Below, in pieces: positions 1 to 6,439 of a stretch of 26,115 bases of DNA. The notes beneath the pieces are model-generated. The model ran no database searches, was not told the origin of the DNA, and saw only the letters and a program-made list of their open reading frames with translations. This stretch comes from an uncultured Flavobacteriales bacterium (GTDB taxonomy: Bacteria; Bacteroidota; Bacteroidia; Flavobacteriales_E; Vicingaceae). Within the stretch, counting starts at the first letter, position 1, and each line of letters begins with the position of its first letter. Both the position numbers and the translations under genes were made by a program. The DNA lies in assembly GCA_937925525.1 (NCBI GenBank), contig CALALS010000295.1, positions 1 through 26,115 on the forward strand, in the 5' to 3' direction.

Positions 1-658
1 GGTTAGTAATGGCGTCTATTTCCCGGAGGTTGGTTTGACAGCTGTCCCGGTATTTAACAAGGTTCTTTTCCTGCGTATCCAGCCGGTGTTTCCACTTGTC
101 CAGATCGGTTTTCAGGCGAATGAGTTTCCGCTTTTGATCGGAGATATCCAGGTATAGTTCTTCTATCTCGTCTTCGATAGGGAGAATTTCCTTTCCGATT
201 TTTTTAATCTCAACAATTATTGCCAGGCGATCTAATCCTGTCCCTTTTTTATCAGCCTGTGCTTTTAGCTGTGTCTCCTCCTTGCGTTTTAATGTCAGAT
301 TTTCCCGGAGCCGTTTTTGTTTCTCCTCAAGTTCATTTCTTTCCAGCTCGGTGTATTCAATCCACAGTTTTATTTCCCGGATCGCTTCACTACAATAGTG
401 CTTTTTCTCCTGCGCTTTCTTTGATTTCTTTGCAAGGATTGTATTATGCCGGATCAGCCCGGCTCGTTGTTGTTCAAGGCGATGTTGCTGTATGCCATGT
501 TCTTCCTTTTGGGTGGATAGTTCCTGATCTGCCACTTCCTCTTGTTTCTTCTTCGACTGGTGATGCTTCACCCGGCAGTTGTCCGAACAGTATTGTGCAT
601 TGGATTTACTGCTCTCAAAGTTTCCCCCACAAAACCCGCATGTGATTTCGTATTTCAT
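1..658 (-). CDS. Zinc-ribbon/coiled-coil protein of mobile element (partial)
   Basis: The reading frame is open from an ATG at 658 to the window edge, giving 219 codons with the C-terminus missing. The N-terminus carries a four-cysteine zinc ribbon: C7-x2-C10, then C24-x3-C28 in the context AQYCSDNCR. After about residue 30 the protein is almost entirely charged helix rich in K, E, Q and R, reading as a long coiled coil with no membrane segment. It starts 18 bp after the small membrane protein gene, so it is probably the next gene of the same operon. The architecture suggests a DNA- or protein-binding accessory protein of the element, perhaps linked to mobilisation. I do not recognise the family and assign no function. 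Its ribbon aligns without gaps to the Cys-less N-terminus of the protein encoded at 882-1235. Confidence 0.75.
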   Translation of the reverse strand, partial: MKYEITCGFCGGNFESSKSNAQYCSDNCRVKHHQSKKKQEEVADQELSTQKEEHGIQQHRLEQQRAGLIRHNTILAKKSKKAQEKKHYCSEAIREIKLWIEYTELERNELEEKQKRLRENLTLKRKEETQLKAQADKKGTGLDRLAIIVEIKKIGKEILPIEDEIEELYLDISDQKRKLIRLKTDLDKWKHRLDTQEKNLVKYRDSCQTNLREIDAITN

Positions 659-676
659 TCCTATTTCGTTCTGGTT

Positions 677-889
677 TTATTCATTTACGGCATCCTTTAC
701 GTTTTTAAACGCCCGGATTGCACCGGCAGCCGCATTTAGAAAATATTTGGAAACATAAAGTGCTCCCAACAGGATACCTGCACCGATCAGCACTTTCACA
801 GCAGGTTTTTTGAAAAAACCGTCAGCGGCATTCATGGGGAACTTCTTTTTAAGTTCCTCCAGATCGTCTTTCTTTTTCTTTTCATTCAT
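677..889 (-). CDS. Small membrane protein of mobile element
   Basis: This 70-residue protein has a lysine-rich N-terminus (KKKKDDLEELKKK), one hydrophobic segment at about residues 29-50 containing VLIGAGILLGALYVSKYFL, and a short charged tail. The frame stays open to about 994, but the ATG at 889 is preferred: it gives an 8-bp ATGAATGA overlap with the stop of the upstream 117-aa gene, indicating translational coupling, and the upstream extension has no protein-like character. It is probably a single-pass inner-membrane protein. The family is not recognised. A role in mobilisation or element maintenance is only suggested by the neighbours. Confidence 0.6.
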   Translation of the reverse strand: MNEKKKKDDLEELKKKFPMNAADGFFKKPAVKVLIGAGILLGALYVSKYFLNAAAGAIRAFKNVKDAVNE

Positions 890-1235
890 GTCTGATGATT
901 TTATAGGAGTTACTACTGTCACCGGCATAAGCAAATTCGTACACGCATTGCCAGGTGATGTCCCCTTTACGGATGCTATGCGTCTGGCAGCCAAAATGAA
1001 ATCCAGCTCCCAATAGGAAGTCTTTGCTTTTGGTCACTTCCTTTTGATCGCCCAGTACCGATTTGAGGATCTCCCTGTTCTTGTCCAGCTTGCGGTCAAC
1101 TCTTGATTTTACTTTTCGTTTATGACCGGCTTTCCGGTTGTTGTACCGGATCTGGTTTTCCCGTGAGGCGAACACCTGGTTGCTTCGTTTCTTAATGAAT
1201 ACTTCCCCGGTAAGGGGATCGGTTCCTTTTTCCAT
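882..1235 (-). CDS. Cys-less zinc-ribbon-like protein, 117 aa
   Basis: The ATG at 1235 starts a 117-residue basic protein. Residues 5-32 (DPLTGEVF...KRSNQVFAS...NQIRYNN) follow the pattern of a treble-clef or zinc-ribbon motif of the kind C-x2-C...F...NQ.YCS..CR. They align without a gap to the genuine four-Cys ribbon of the zinc-ribbon/coiled-coil protein encoded at 1-658, but the four cysteines are D, T, A and N here. A lysine/arginine-rich stretch follows, then a C-terminal part with two isolated cysteines. The gene follows 237 bp of non-coding DNA after the DUF3987 gene and probably begins a second transcription unit with the next two genes. Nucleic-acid binding is plausible but inferred; the family is not recognised. 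Confidence 0.65.
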   Translation of the reverse strand: MEKGTDPLTGEVFIKKRSNQVFASRENQIRYNNRKAGHKRKVKSRVDRKLDKNREILKSVLGDQKEVTKSKDFLLGAGFHFGCQTHSIRKGDITWQCVYEFAYAGDSSNSYKIIRHE

Positions 1236-1290
1236 GATTATCCGTTTTTAATTCGACAATACACTAAAATACCCCTCGAAAATCCTGTAA

Positions 1291-1313
1291 ACAAGCAACT
1301 TTACTTAGCTTGT
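1291..1313. repeat. Inverted repeat ACAAGC-N11-GCTTGT
   Basis: A perfect 6-bp dyad with an 11-bp spacer lies in the non-coding gap just upstream of the 117-aa gene (start codon at 1235). It could be an operator or part of an origin region; nothing further can be said from sequence alone. Confidence 0.35.
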
Positions 1314-1414
1314 ATTATATTTAATCTAACTTCATCTATATTGTATTTACATGAATGGGGAAGAATATATATCCGTCCATCCAGCCGAATTTGGTTTTTA
1401 CTTTTTAAAAGGGT

Positions 1415-1477
1415 GTAGGATATGTAGGATTTAGGGGATATGAGCATTCAAATCCTACGAATCCTATAAATCCTACG
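1415..1477. repeat. Six-copy nonamer array (3 forward + 3 inverted)
   Basis: Seven consecutive 9-bp blocks can be read directly: GTAGGATAT, GTAGGATTT, AGGGGATAT, then the spacer GAGCATTCA, then AATCCTACG, AATCCTATA, AATCCTACG. The right three are inverted relatives of the left three and the spacer is also 9 bp, so the two arms can pair as an imperfect 27-bp hairpin. The last copies overlap the stop codon of the DUF3987 gene. There is no clear T-run, so it is not a simple terminator. Iterated 9-bp spacing next to a DUF3987 gene could mark an origin, an oriT or a regulator-binding array; that is inference. Confidence 0.75.
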
Positions 1478-2783
1478 GCTTATGTTTCCGGTACTGATTA
1501 TGTCCGGGCTTAAAAAGAAAGCCTCTTTGCACTAAATATTTCATGTATTTTTCTGCTGTTTTCACATTAAGGTTGATAGCATGGGCTGTTTCACAGGCGA
1601 TTTTCCAATTAAACTCCTGCGGCAGATTATGGAAATAATGCCACCGCTCCTCATTGGATGAGCGTAATTTGTTTTCTTCGATATACTGTTTCACTTTCTT
1701 CGCTTGTCCTTTAAAATATTCGGTTAGGCGTATGGCCTTTATCACCGTTTCTGTTTCAATTTGCTGTACACGCTGCATCACAGCAGCATCTTGTAGTGTC
1801 TGTAAAATGAGCATCAGGCGACAACAGATAACATCGCTTTTGGCAATGCTCCCGGCCATGTGAACAGGCGTAGCAGGATCGTTGTATTCATTGGTGTTTT
1901 GATTGTACCATTCCACAAAACAGGCTTTGGCTTCGGGAGAAAAACCTACTTCATAGGGTTGAATGTGTTGGTATTCATCCAGCCGAAGCTCGATCTCAAA
2001 TAAGCGGTGAATGATGTTTTCATATTCCTCGATTAAATCCTGTGGCATTTCATCTTCCTTCCAGTGCGGTTTTTCTACCTGATCGGGAAACACAAAAAGA
2101 ATCCGGTCGGTAAACCCGTTGTTGGTTCGTTTATCTCCGAACAGTTCCGGCAAAACAGTTGGCTGAATACTGCCGATAACCGGAATGAAAGGGCTTTCTA
2201 TCATAATTGTCTTTTTATTGGCTCTGTTTACCCGGATGGACTTGTTACTGAAAGCAGAGAGCCAGAACTGTTCATCCGAACCTTTGTGATAGCGGTTAAA
2301 ATCATTGAGCCAGGCAATCAGCTCGTCCCGGTAATAGCCAATGCCCCGAAGGTTGTTTTCATGCAGTTGACTGATGGTTTCAGGGGTAATGTCTGTAATA
2401 AGCAGTTGTTGTAAAATGGGTTCCGGTGTTTGTAAACGCTCCTTTTCATCCAGTTCCACGTAAGCAGCTAACTCCTGCTTGTATTGTTTAAGATACTGAC
2501 GTTCTTTTCGGAACAATGGTCTAATACCAAAATCAAGGGAATGTGTTTTATTGATACCGGGTTTTCCGACTATGGCAATGTATAAAATGGCAACTTCGTT
2601 CCAGCCGTTTTTTACCCTTAACCGAACGGAATTACCTATTCCCATTGCAGCAGCAAAAAGGATAGAGGAAGCCAGGTAATCTACCGGATGGTTCAGCGTT
2701 TGGTTGGCTTTGATGATATACTCCTGAATAGGAAGCGGAAATACCTCTATCGGGAAAGCAGTATGTTGATTTTGTTTATCCAT
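1473..2783 (-). CDS. DUF3987-family ATPase (primase/helicase-like) of mobile element
   Basis: This 436-residue protein has a P-loop, GKPGINKT, at residues 73-80. A Walker-B-like acidic motif YYRDELIAWL lies around residues 150-159 and a GSIQP strand around 213-217. A C-terminal winged-helix-like segment contains HAINLNVKTAEKYMKYLVQRGF. This layout matches DUF3987 proteins, which are common in mobilisable and conjugative elements and prophages of Bacteroidota, are related to primase-helicase ATPases, and probably act in element replication. It starts 10 bp after the 133-aa gene, so HTH protein, 133-aa protein and this ATPase form an operon. Its 3' end runs into the nonamer array. The family call is firm; the replication role is inferred. 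Confidence 0.85.
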   Translation of the reverse strand: MDKQNQHTAFPIEVFPLPIQEYIIKANQTLNHPVDYLASSILFAAAMGIGNSVRLRVKNGWNEVAILYIAIVGKPGINKTHSLDFGIRPLFRKERQYLKQYKQELAAYVELDEKERLQTPEPILQQLLITDITPETISQLHENNLRGIGYYRDELIAWLNDFNRYHKGSDEQFWLSAFSNKSIRVNRANKKTIMIESPFIPVIGSIQPTVLPELFGDKRTNNGFTDRILFVFPDQVEKPHWKEDEMPQDLIEEYENIIHRLFEIELRLDEYQHIQPYEVGFSPEAKACFVEWYNQNTNEYNDPATPVHMAGSIAKSDVICCRLMLILQTLQDAAVMQRVQQIETETVIKAIRLTEYFKGQAKKVKQYIEENKLRSSNEERWHYFHNLPQEFNWKIACETAHAINLNVKTAEKYMKYLVQRGFLFKPGHNQYRKHKP

Positions 2784-2793
2784 ATTATCTTCC

Positions 2794-3195
2794 CTAATCC
2801 CATATTAATTGGGTAAAGTTCTCACCTGTCATTTTGGTTCTGATACGGAACATAAACCCGGCTGTGGAAGGATCCTTTTTCAACAGGTGATCCATGTTCG
2901 CCTCTACCATCACCCAGACATCATACCACTTTAAGAAAGCCAGAGAATCATGTGCTTCATATAAATCACTGATCAGCTTCCTGTTCTTTTTTAAGCGGTA
3001 GGCGATGTACTTGCCTTCTTTTCTTTCCAGTTCCCGGTAATTCCTCACCAGTCCGTCTATGATTTCTTCGAGAATGGATAAGGGGTTAATGACTGAATGG
3101 TTCCTGAATCCTGTATTGGATTCCAGAAAAAGGTGCTGATGGATAAAGTCTTTGTTATAGAGCACCCTACCTGAGTTTTGCTGTGGTGCTTTCAT
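2794..3195 (-). CDS. Conserved hypothetical protein of mobile element, 133 aa
   Basis: The start codon overlaps the stop of the upstream HTH gene by 4 bp (ATGA), so the two are translationally coupled; the DUF3987 gene follows after 10 bp. The protein is soluble and mixed helical, with a charged middle (RNYRELERKEGKY...RLKKNRKL) and a tryptophan-containing C-terminal part (FLKWYDVWVMVEANMDHLL). It has no signal peptide, membrane segment or recognisable catalytic motif. I do not recognise the family. Its fixed place between an excisionase-like protein and DUF3987 suggests an accessory role in element replication or regulation. Confidence 0.65.
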   Translation of the reverse strand: MKAPQQNSGRVLYNKDFIHQHLFLESNTGFRNHSVINPLSILEEIIDGLVRNYRELERKEGKYIAYRLKKNRKLISDLYEAHDSLAFLKWYDVWVMVEANMDHLLKKDPSTAGFMFRIRTKMTGENFTQLIWD

Positions 3196-3470
3196 TGTCT
3201 TCGGTATTTTCTGACGTTTTCCAGTGTGGCCAGCACCTCACTTTTCTTAAAATAGATTCTCCGGTTGATACGGTGATAGGGAAGCAATCCTTTTTTCATC
3301 CAGGCATTTACCGTAACAAGGGAGACCCCAAATAAGCGGGCAATGTCCTTTCGGGTAACTAAGGTTTCTTCTCCGTGTTCTCCTTCCTGGTTGAGCCTGG
3401 AGAGTGCCAGCTCCAACCTTTCGTCAAGAATTTTCTGAAATTCTTCAACGCTAATGACGATTGTTTTCAT
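3192..3470 (-). CDS. Excisionase-type helix-turn-helix DNA-binding protein
   Basis: This is a 92-residue protein. Residues 38-88 form a MerR-like/excisionase winged HTH: TRKDIARLFGVSLVTVNAWMKKGLLPYHRI, then NRRIYFKKSEVLATL. This is the pattern of the HTH_17 excisionase and regulator domain found in Bacteroidota mobile elements, which binds DNA as an architectural factor or as an operon regulator. The N-terminal 35 residues are a short acidic helix, perhaps for dimerisation. The gene heads the operon with the 133-aa and DUF3987 genes, as expected for a regulator of element replication or excision. Whether it works as an excisionase or a repressor cannot be told from sequence. Confidence 0.85.
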   Translation of the reverse strand: MKTIVISVEEFQKILDERLELALSRLNQEGEHGEETLVTRKDIARLFGVSLVTVNAWMKKGLLPYHRINRRIYFKKSEVLATLENVRKYRRQ

Positions 3471-3544
3471 AGTGCATAATGTTTAATGAATTATGCACCG
3501 AAACTATCGTAGCTTAATCTAAGGTGTGGGCTGGGGGTAACCTC

Positions 3545-4657
3545 TTAGTTGATGAAAGTTTGTACTTTCTTTATCCTACTTTCTATTCTGGACACCATTT
3601 CAGGCAGCTCCAGCCGATGAAAAACGGGAAGGATTTTTTTCAGGTTATTTACTCGTGCTTTAGCTTCGTGGGAGGTAAGTGTACCTGTTTTTATTCGGTG
3701 TGCTTTCTGAAAGGCGCTTTTAACACTCTCTATACTTATACTCAATAAAAGTGCAACGAACTCATTAATTCTCACTTGCTGGTCGGATGAAATAAACTCA
3801 TTCGCATCTTGCAGGTAACTAAGAATAAGGGCTTTTTCGGTCAGATTAAATTCGTCCTCGGACGTAGTTACAGGAACAGGGTCTTTATTGGTGATAGCAG
3901 CTAACTTTTCTTTTAGAAGTGTGATTAGTTGACTGGTGAAAGCATCGGAAGTTGCTTTTGAAAAACCATACTCAAAGACTGGGACATCTTCATCTGCATT
4001 GGTATCCAGGTTTTCCAAATCTGCCGATAAAGACAATCCATAATCAATGTTACTGTACAATACGGGGAGTAATTGTGCGTCCTCACGTTCCAGGTAGATT
4101 TCCAAGTCCCGGATAAGCAATTCCATACATTTCTGTTTTCCAGTATCACCTTCCAGCTCAATGGTTTTATTTGTCCAGGCAGCGTAAGCATTTATGAAGT
4201 TTGCTGTATCAATAACGGCTGCTTCCAACAACGTGATTAAAAAAACATGATGTTGCGGAGACTTATCAAATAAGCGATCCTGGGCACGTTCGGGCTGTAA
4301 TTCCAATTCTGTCTCTGAAATGGGTTTCCATGCTTTCTTCTCTATCTTTTTCTCTGTATTCTTTGATTTGATGGTTTGTTCCGGTGGAAAGAAAGCATGA
4401 CGTATAACATAATCTTCTTTGGTGTGGATTTCATGGAAAAGCTGTTGATAACCGTTAGAAAGCCAGTTACATAATTCCTCGAAATAATACTCGTTGTTAA
4501 CAGGAGGTATTTCTTCTACCGGTTCATTGAGTGGAGATAAGTCCGAATCGAGAGGTTCTTTAAATTCCGGTTCTGAGTTCAAAGCATCGTAAATTTCCTG
4601 CTCTAACTTACTGCGGGTTTCTTTACCCTTATCGGTATTTTTATTAGCTGATCCCAA
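3545..4657 (-). CDS. Hypothetical protein, 370 aa, at element edge
   Basis: This is a largely helical, acidic protein with a low-complexity N-terminus rich in E, P and S (about residues 20-55). There is no signal peptide, membrane span or catalytic motif that I can name. The C-terminal third (about 270-365) is a helical domain beginning with LTEKALILSYLQDANEFI and ending in basic helices. No ATG lies near the start; a TTG at 4657 is the only reasonable initiator, because the first internal Met is beyond residue 170. It is transcribed toward the HTH gene with a 74-bp gap and is the last element gene before base composition falls. The family is not recognised. Confidence 0.65.
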   Translation of the reverse strand: MGSANKNTDKGKETRSKLEQEIYDALNSEPEFKEPLDSDLSPLNEPVEEIPPVNNEYYFEELCNWLSNGYQQLFHEIHTKEDYVIRHAFFPPEQTIKSKNTEKKIEKKAWKPISETELELQPERAQDRLFDKSPQHHVFLITLLEAAVIDTANFINAYAAWTNKTIELEGDTGKQKCMELLIRDLEIYLEREDAQLLPVLYSNIDYGLSLSADLENLDTNADEDVPVFEYGFSKATSDAFTSQLITLLKEKLAAITNKDPVPVTTSEDEFNLTEKALILSYLQDANEFISSDQQVRINEFVALLLSISIESVKSAFQKAHRIKTGTLTSHEAKARVNNLKKILPVFHRLELPEMVSRIESRIKKVQTFIN

Positions 4658-4717
4658 TTTCTTTGTTTCTGAATAAACAAAGTTAAGATCAGATAATGTA
4701 GAATAAAGAAAAAATGA

Positions 4718-4737
4718 CCGATTATTTCAACAATCGG
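4718..4737. repeat. Inverted repeat CCGATT-N8-AATCGG
   Basis: A perfect 6-bp dyad lies 61-80 bp upstream of the TTG start of the 370-aa gene. The position suits an operator for that gene, for example for the HTH protein encoded nearby, but no second copy was seen. Confidence 0.4.
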
Positions 4738-4787
4738 AATTACCAATATTGATTTAGAATCCCACGCCTTACATAAAGTATTGATTT

Positions 4788-4883
4788 TTAAGCTGCTTTA
4801 AGATACTTTGCCAGTTCAGATATTTTTTCTAAATCTTCCGAAAAAATGTTCGACATTTGTTCTGTCGAGTTCACAATAAACAT
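4788..4883 (-). other. 31-codon ORF, possible gene remnant
   Basis: ATG at 4883 to TAA at 4788 encodes 31 residues ending IFSEDLEKISELAKYLKAA, an amphipathic helix with protein-like composition. An in-frame stop directly precedes the ATG. It lies in the proposed junction, just downstream of a hairpin on its own strand. It could be a tiny gene, or the 3' scrap of a chromosomal gene cut by integration. It is not recognised. Confidence 0.25.
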
Positions 4884-4886
4884 TTA

Positions 4887-4913
4887 AAGCTTACCTTACC
4901 GGTAGGCTTTTTT
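4887..4913 (+). terminator. Rho-independent terminator (plus direction)
   Basis: AAGCTTACC (4887-4895) pairs with GGTAGGCTT (4901-4909), including one G-T pair, around a 5-nt loop, and a run of six T follows on the plus strand. No plus-strand gene lies upstream, so it may end an unannotated small RNA or be left from a lost gene. Confidence 0.6.
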
Positions 4914-4927
4914 ATGCATAAAAAGTA

Positions 4928-4948
4928 AAGGAGGGCATTGCCCTCCTT
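4928..4948 (-). terminator. Perfect 9-bp hairpin, possible terminator
   Basis: AAGGAGGGC, a 3-nt ATT loop, then GCCCTCCTT. A T-rich stretch (TTTACTTTTTATG) follows on the minus strand, so it may terminate transcription entering from the right. Confidence 0.5.
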
Positions 4949-5104
4949 CTGCTTAAAAAACCTACTTTGCCATAAGGCGGTAAACATTGAATTTGACTAA
5001 AAACTATTTACCTAGTAGGAAACCATCTTAAACTATGAAACTAAATAATAAACATACGAGAGATAAAATTGTTTGGATTAGGTGAAGAAATTATTCTTTG
5101 ATTT

Positions 5105-5138
5105 AAAAAAGGGATGAATCAAATGACCCACCCCTTTT
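5105..5138 (-). terminator. Rho-independent terminator of the YtxH/holin-like operon
   Basis: On the minus strand AAAAGGGGTG (5138-5129) pairs with CATCCCTTTT (5116-5107) around a 12-nt loop, and the T-run extends to 5105. It lies 22 bp after the stop of the last gene of the operon at 5161-6267. Confidence 0.75.
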
Positions 5139-5160
5139 GATATTGCAACAGAAAAAACCA

Positions 5161-5430
5161 CTATTGCATATTAGCTTTGAATGATTGGTATAAGTTTTTG
5201 ACTAAAGAGGCTGTGCTTACAATATTGCTGACTTTTTTAAATACATCACTATCAGAAATTTTGTTGACTAATAGTGAACCTACTTTTACAACAGTAAAGT
5301 TTGCAATACCTTTTTTCACTCCCTCTTTCATCTTCATTTCTTCAAGTTTTGCCTTTAGATAAAGGTTTTCTTTAGCCTGAAGAAAAGATTCATAATTTTT
5401 TATCTCTATTGCTTGATTCATTGGTTCCAT
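5161..5430 (-). CDS. Small hypothetical protein, last gene of stress operon
   Basis: An 89-residue, mostly helical protein rich in lysine. The N-terminal half is charged (about residues 1-42) and the C-terminal half amphipathic (VKVGSLLVNKISDSDVFKK). No clear transmembrane helix or signal peptide. Its ATG overlaps the stop of the holin-like gene by 1 bp, so it is coupled to it, and a good terminator follows. In Bacteroidota a small helical protein often follows the YtxH and holin-like pair. It probably associates with the membrane or with the neighbouring protein, but this is inference and the family is not recognised. Confidence 0.7.
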   Translation of the reverse strand: MEPMNQAIEIKNYESFLQAKENLYLKAKLEEMKMKEGVKKGIANFTVVKVGSLLVNKISDSDVFKKVSNIVSTASLVKNLYQSFKANMQ

Positions 5431-5771
5431 TATTTTTCAAAGAACTTCTTAATAAAGAAGTTAAGAAATTGTTTTTTAACTGATTTTTTACTTAGTCTAA
5501 CTGTAAAGAACACTATTAATAGCAACAGTGCTACTGATAAAAAACCATAGTAAAAGAAACCGGTAAGCTCTGCAATAAGAAAAGCTATGCCGGTTAAGAA
5601 AAAGAAGAATGAAACACCTAATATTAAATAAGATGTAAGGGAAGTAGCAATTGAAGAAGAAAATTTAGATGTCTTTTCGATGGCTTCGTATTTATAAAGC
5701 TCATAAGCAGATGATACATAGTTTTCAAAACCTTCTTTTGCTAAATCCCAATTATCTTTGTTTGACTCCAT
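5430..5771 (-). CDS. Phage-holin-like (Holin-X) membrane protein
   Basis: This 113-residue protein has an amphipathic N-terminal helix (about residues 8-45), two adjacent hydrophobic helices (about 47-70 and 72-92) and a basic C-terminal tail (KKSVKKQFLNFFIKKFFEK). This is the layout of the putative Holin-X/phage-holin family widespread in non-phage chromosomes. There it accompanies YtxH and CsbD stress genes and is thought to act in the envelope rather than in lysis. It sits 33 bp downstream of the YtxH gene in a four-gene operon. The fold class is well supported; the function is unknown. Confidence 0.75.
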   Translation of the reverse strand: MESNKDNWDLAKEGFENYVSSAYELYKYEAIEKTSKFSSSIATSLTSYLILGVSFFFFLTGIAFLIAELTGFFYYGFLSVALLLLIVFFTVRLSKKSVKKQFLNFFIKKFFEK

Positions 5772-5804
5772 TTTTCTCTTTTTATATTTTACAGTGGTTA
5801 TTAC

Positions 5805-6062
5805 TTAGGCTACTTGCTCTTTGGCTCTTTCTACTTTTTCTTTGGCTTTTTCCACCTTTTCTTTGGCCTTTTCTACTTTATTTTCAGCCATTTTTTTACC
5901 TTTTTCTACTAGGTCACCTAAGGTGTCTTTAGCTGAATCATATTTTTCTTTAATTTTTGCTCTTGTTTCTTTACCCGAAGCGGGAGCAAATAATAATGCG
6001 GTTACTGCACCTACCGTAGCACCTGCTACAGCAGCAATCATAATCTTTGTTGAATTTTCCAT
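5805..6062 (-). CDS. YtxH-domain stress protein
   Basis: The 85-residue protein opens with a glycine/alanine membrane helix (about residues 7-27) directly followed by the YtxH signature LLFAPASGKETR. The rest is a charged coiled coil of repeated VEKAKEK units (about residues 60-83). YtxH proteins are small membrane-anchored proteins induced by general stress in many bacteria; their biochemical role is unknown. The gene is second in the operon, 46 bp after the lmo0937-like gene. The repeated coiled-coil unit is visible in the DNA as near-identical repeats around 5,820-5,880, which could change length by slippage. Confidence 0.88.
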   Translation of the reverse strand: MENSTKIMIAAVAGATVGAVTALLFAPASGKETRAKIKEKYDSAKDTLGDLVEKGKKMAENKVEKAKEKVEKAKEKVERAKEQVA

Positions 6063-6108
6063 GATAATTTAATTTTTAATGGTTAATAATTAATTGTTTA
6101 TTCAGAAA

Positions 6109-6267
6109 TCATTTGAATATTTTCTCTCCTCTAATAATTCTTAATAAGATAGAGATGATGGCTATTGCTAAAAGTATATGTATAAAGCCTGATAGACTAT
6201 ATGCAAAAACTCCTATGGCCCACCCTATTAAAAGAACTATTGCTATAAAATAAAGAAGAGAGTTCAT
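6109..6267 (-). CDS. Lmo0937-family small membrane protein
   Basis: An ATG at 6267 begins a 52-residue protein of two hydrophobic helices: a first span with WAIGVFAYS, and a second with SGFIHILLAIAIISILLRII. A short basic tail follows. This is the pattern of the Lmo0937/DUF5670 family, tiny membrane proteins that typically sit beside YtxH, CsbD and holin-like stress genes. It heads the operon. The intergenic DNA before it holds the GGCAT-N-RTMTT element at 6305-6315 and AATGTG-type repeats at 6388-6420. Family assignment rests on pattern and context. Confidence 0.75.
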   Translation of the reverse strand: MNSLLYFIAIVLLIGWAIGVFAYSLSGFIHILLAIAIISILLRIIRGEKIFK

Positions 6268-6304
6268 TGTTTCTGAGTTTTATTATTCTACTGTAAATAG
6301 AACC

Positions 6305-6315
6305 AATACAATGCC
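6305..6315 (-). promoter_or_regulatory. Shared GGCAT-N-RTMTT promoter-like element
   Basis: On the minus strand the sequence TGCTGGCATTGTATTGG spans this site, 37 bp before the start codon of the lmo0937-like gene. TGGCA matches the -24 box of sigma-54 promoters. Ten bases after its GG comes a G, as at -12, but the following C is missing. The same ten bases TGCTGGCATT occur upstream of csbD (10894-10903). Confidence 0.5.
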
Positions 6316-6387
6316 AGCAAAAAAGACATGGAATAAATCACTGTTAATCAGGGGAATAATAAATAGACAAGAAAGAATTAACCCAAT

Positions 6388-6420
6388 ATGTGTAGAGGAT
6401 TACATACAGTAATGTGTAGA
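6388..6420. promoter_or_regulatory. Direct repeat ATGTGTAGA x2, candidate enhancer site
   Basis: ATGTGTAGA occurs at 6388-6396 and 6412-6420, a 24-bp period, about 73-105 bp upstream of the GGCAT element of the lmo0937/YtxH operon. That is where an NtrC-type activator would bind. Related AATGTG sites occur upstream of csbD and of the AI-2E-family gene. Confidence 0.45.
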
Positions 6421-6439
6421 AGCAACAACACGGAAAATG

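Larger units (their letters stand above)
1..4657 (-). mobile_element. Part of an integrated mobilisable element
   Basis: Seven co-oriented genes that are visibly richer in G+C than everything to the right include a DUF3987 ATPase and an excisionase-type HTH protein. That pair is typical of Bacteroidota mobilisable and conjugative elements. The other members are small, mostly unrecognised proteins, one with a zinc ribbon and coiled coil. The left end is outside the window, and I see no integrase, relaxase or recognisable att repeat, so the element type is inferred. The right boundary is placed loosely at the base-composition change around 4,660-4,950. Confidence 0.6.
4658..5160. other. Gene-poor junction between element and chromosome
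   Basis: This 503-bp stretch has no substantial ORF. It holds an inverted repeat at 4718-4737, a 31-codon minus-strand ORF at 4788-4883, a plus-direction terminator at 4887-4913, a second 9-bp perfect hairpin at 4928-4948 and a minus-direction terminator at 5104-5138. Base composition drops from element-like to chromosome-like across it, so the attachment site may be here. I could not find a matching direct repeat within the window, and the far end of the element is not visible. I see no tRNA. Confidence 0.5.

Noticed and set aside
220..645. 141-codon plus-strand ORF at the left edge
   Set aside because: It is antisense to the zinc-ribbon/coiled-coil gene, whose C-x2-C and CSDNC motifs and open frame to the edge are far more protein-like.
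677..994. Longer 105-aa version of the small membrane protein
   Set aside because: The extra 35 residues lie inside the coding region of the 117-aa gene in another frame; the ATG at 889 with an 8-bp overlap is the natural start.
1415..1477. CRISPR-like array
   Set aside because: Repeats are only 9 bp, adjoining and half inverted; there are no unique spacers of usual length and no cas genes.
4658..5160. tRNA gene as integration target
   Set aside because: I looked for a T-loop GTTCRANTC and an acceptor-stem pair; the TAGAATCCC near 4757 has no matching cloverleaf.
5430..5771. Holin-like gene as evidence of a prophage
   Set aside because: Neighbours are YtxH, Lmo0937-like and CsbD stress genes, and no phage structural, lysin or integrase gene is present; the family is chromosomal in many bacteria.
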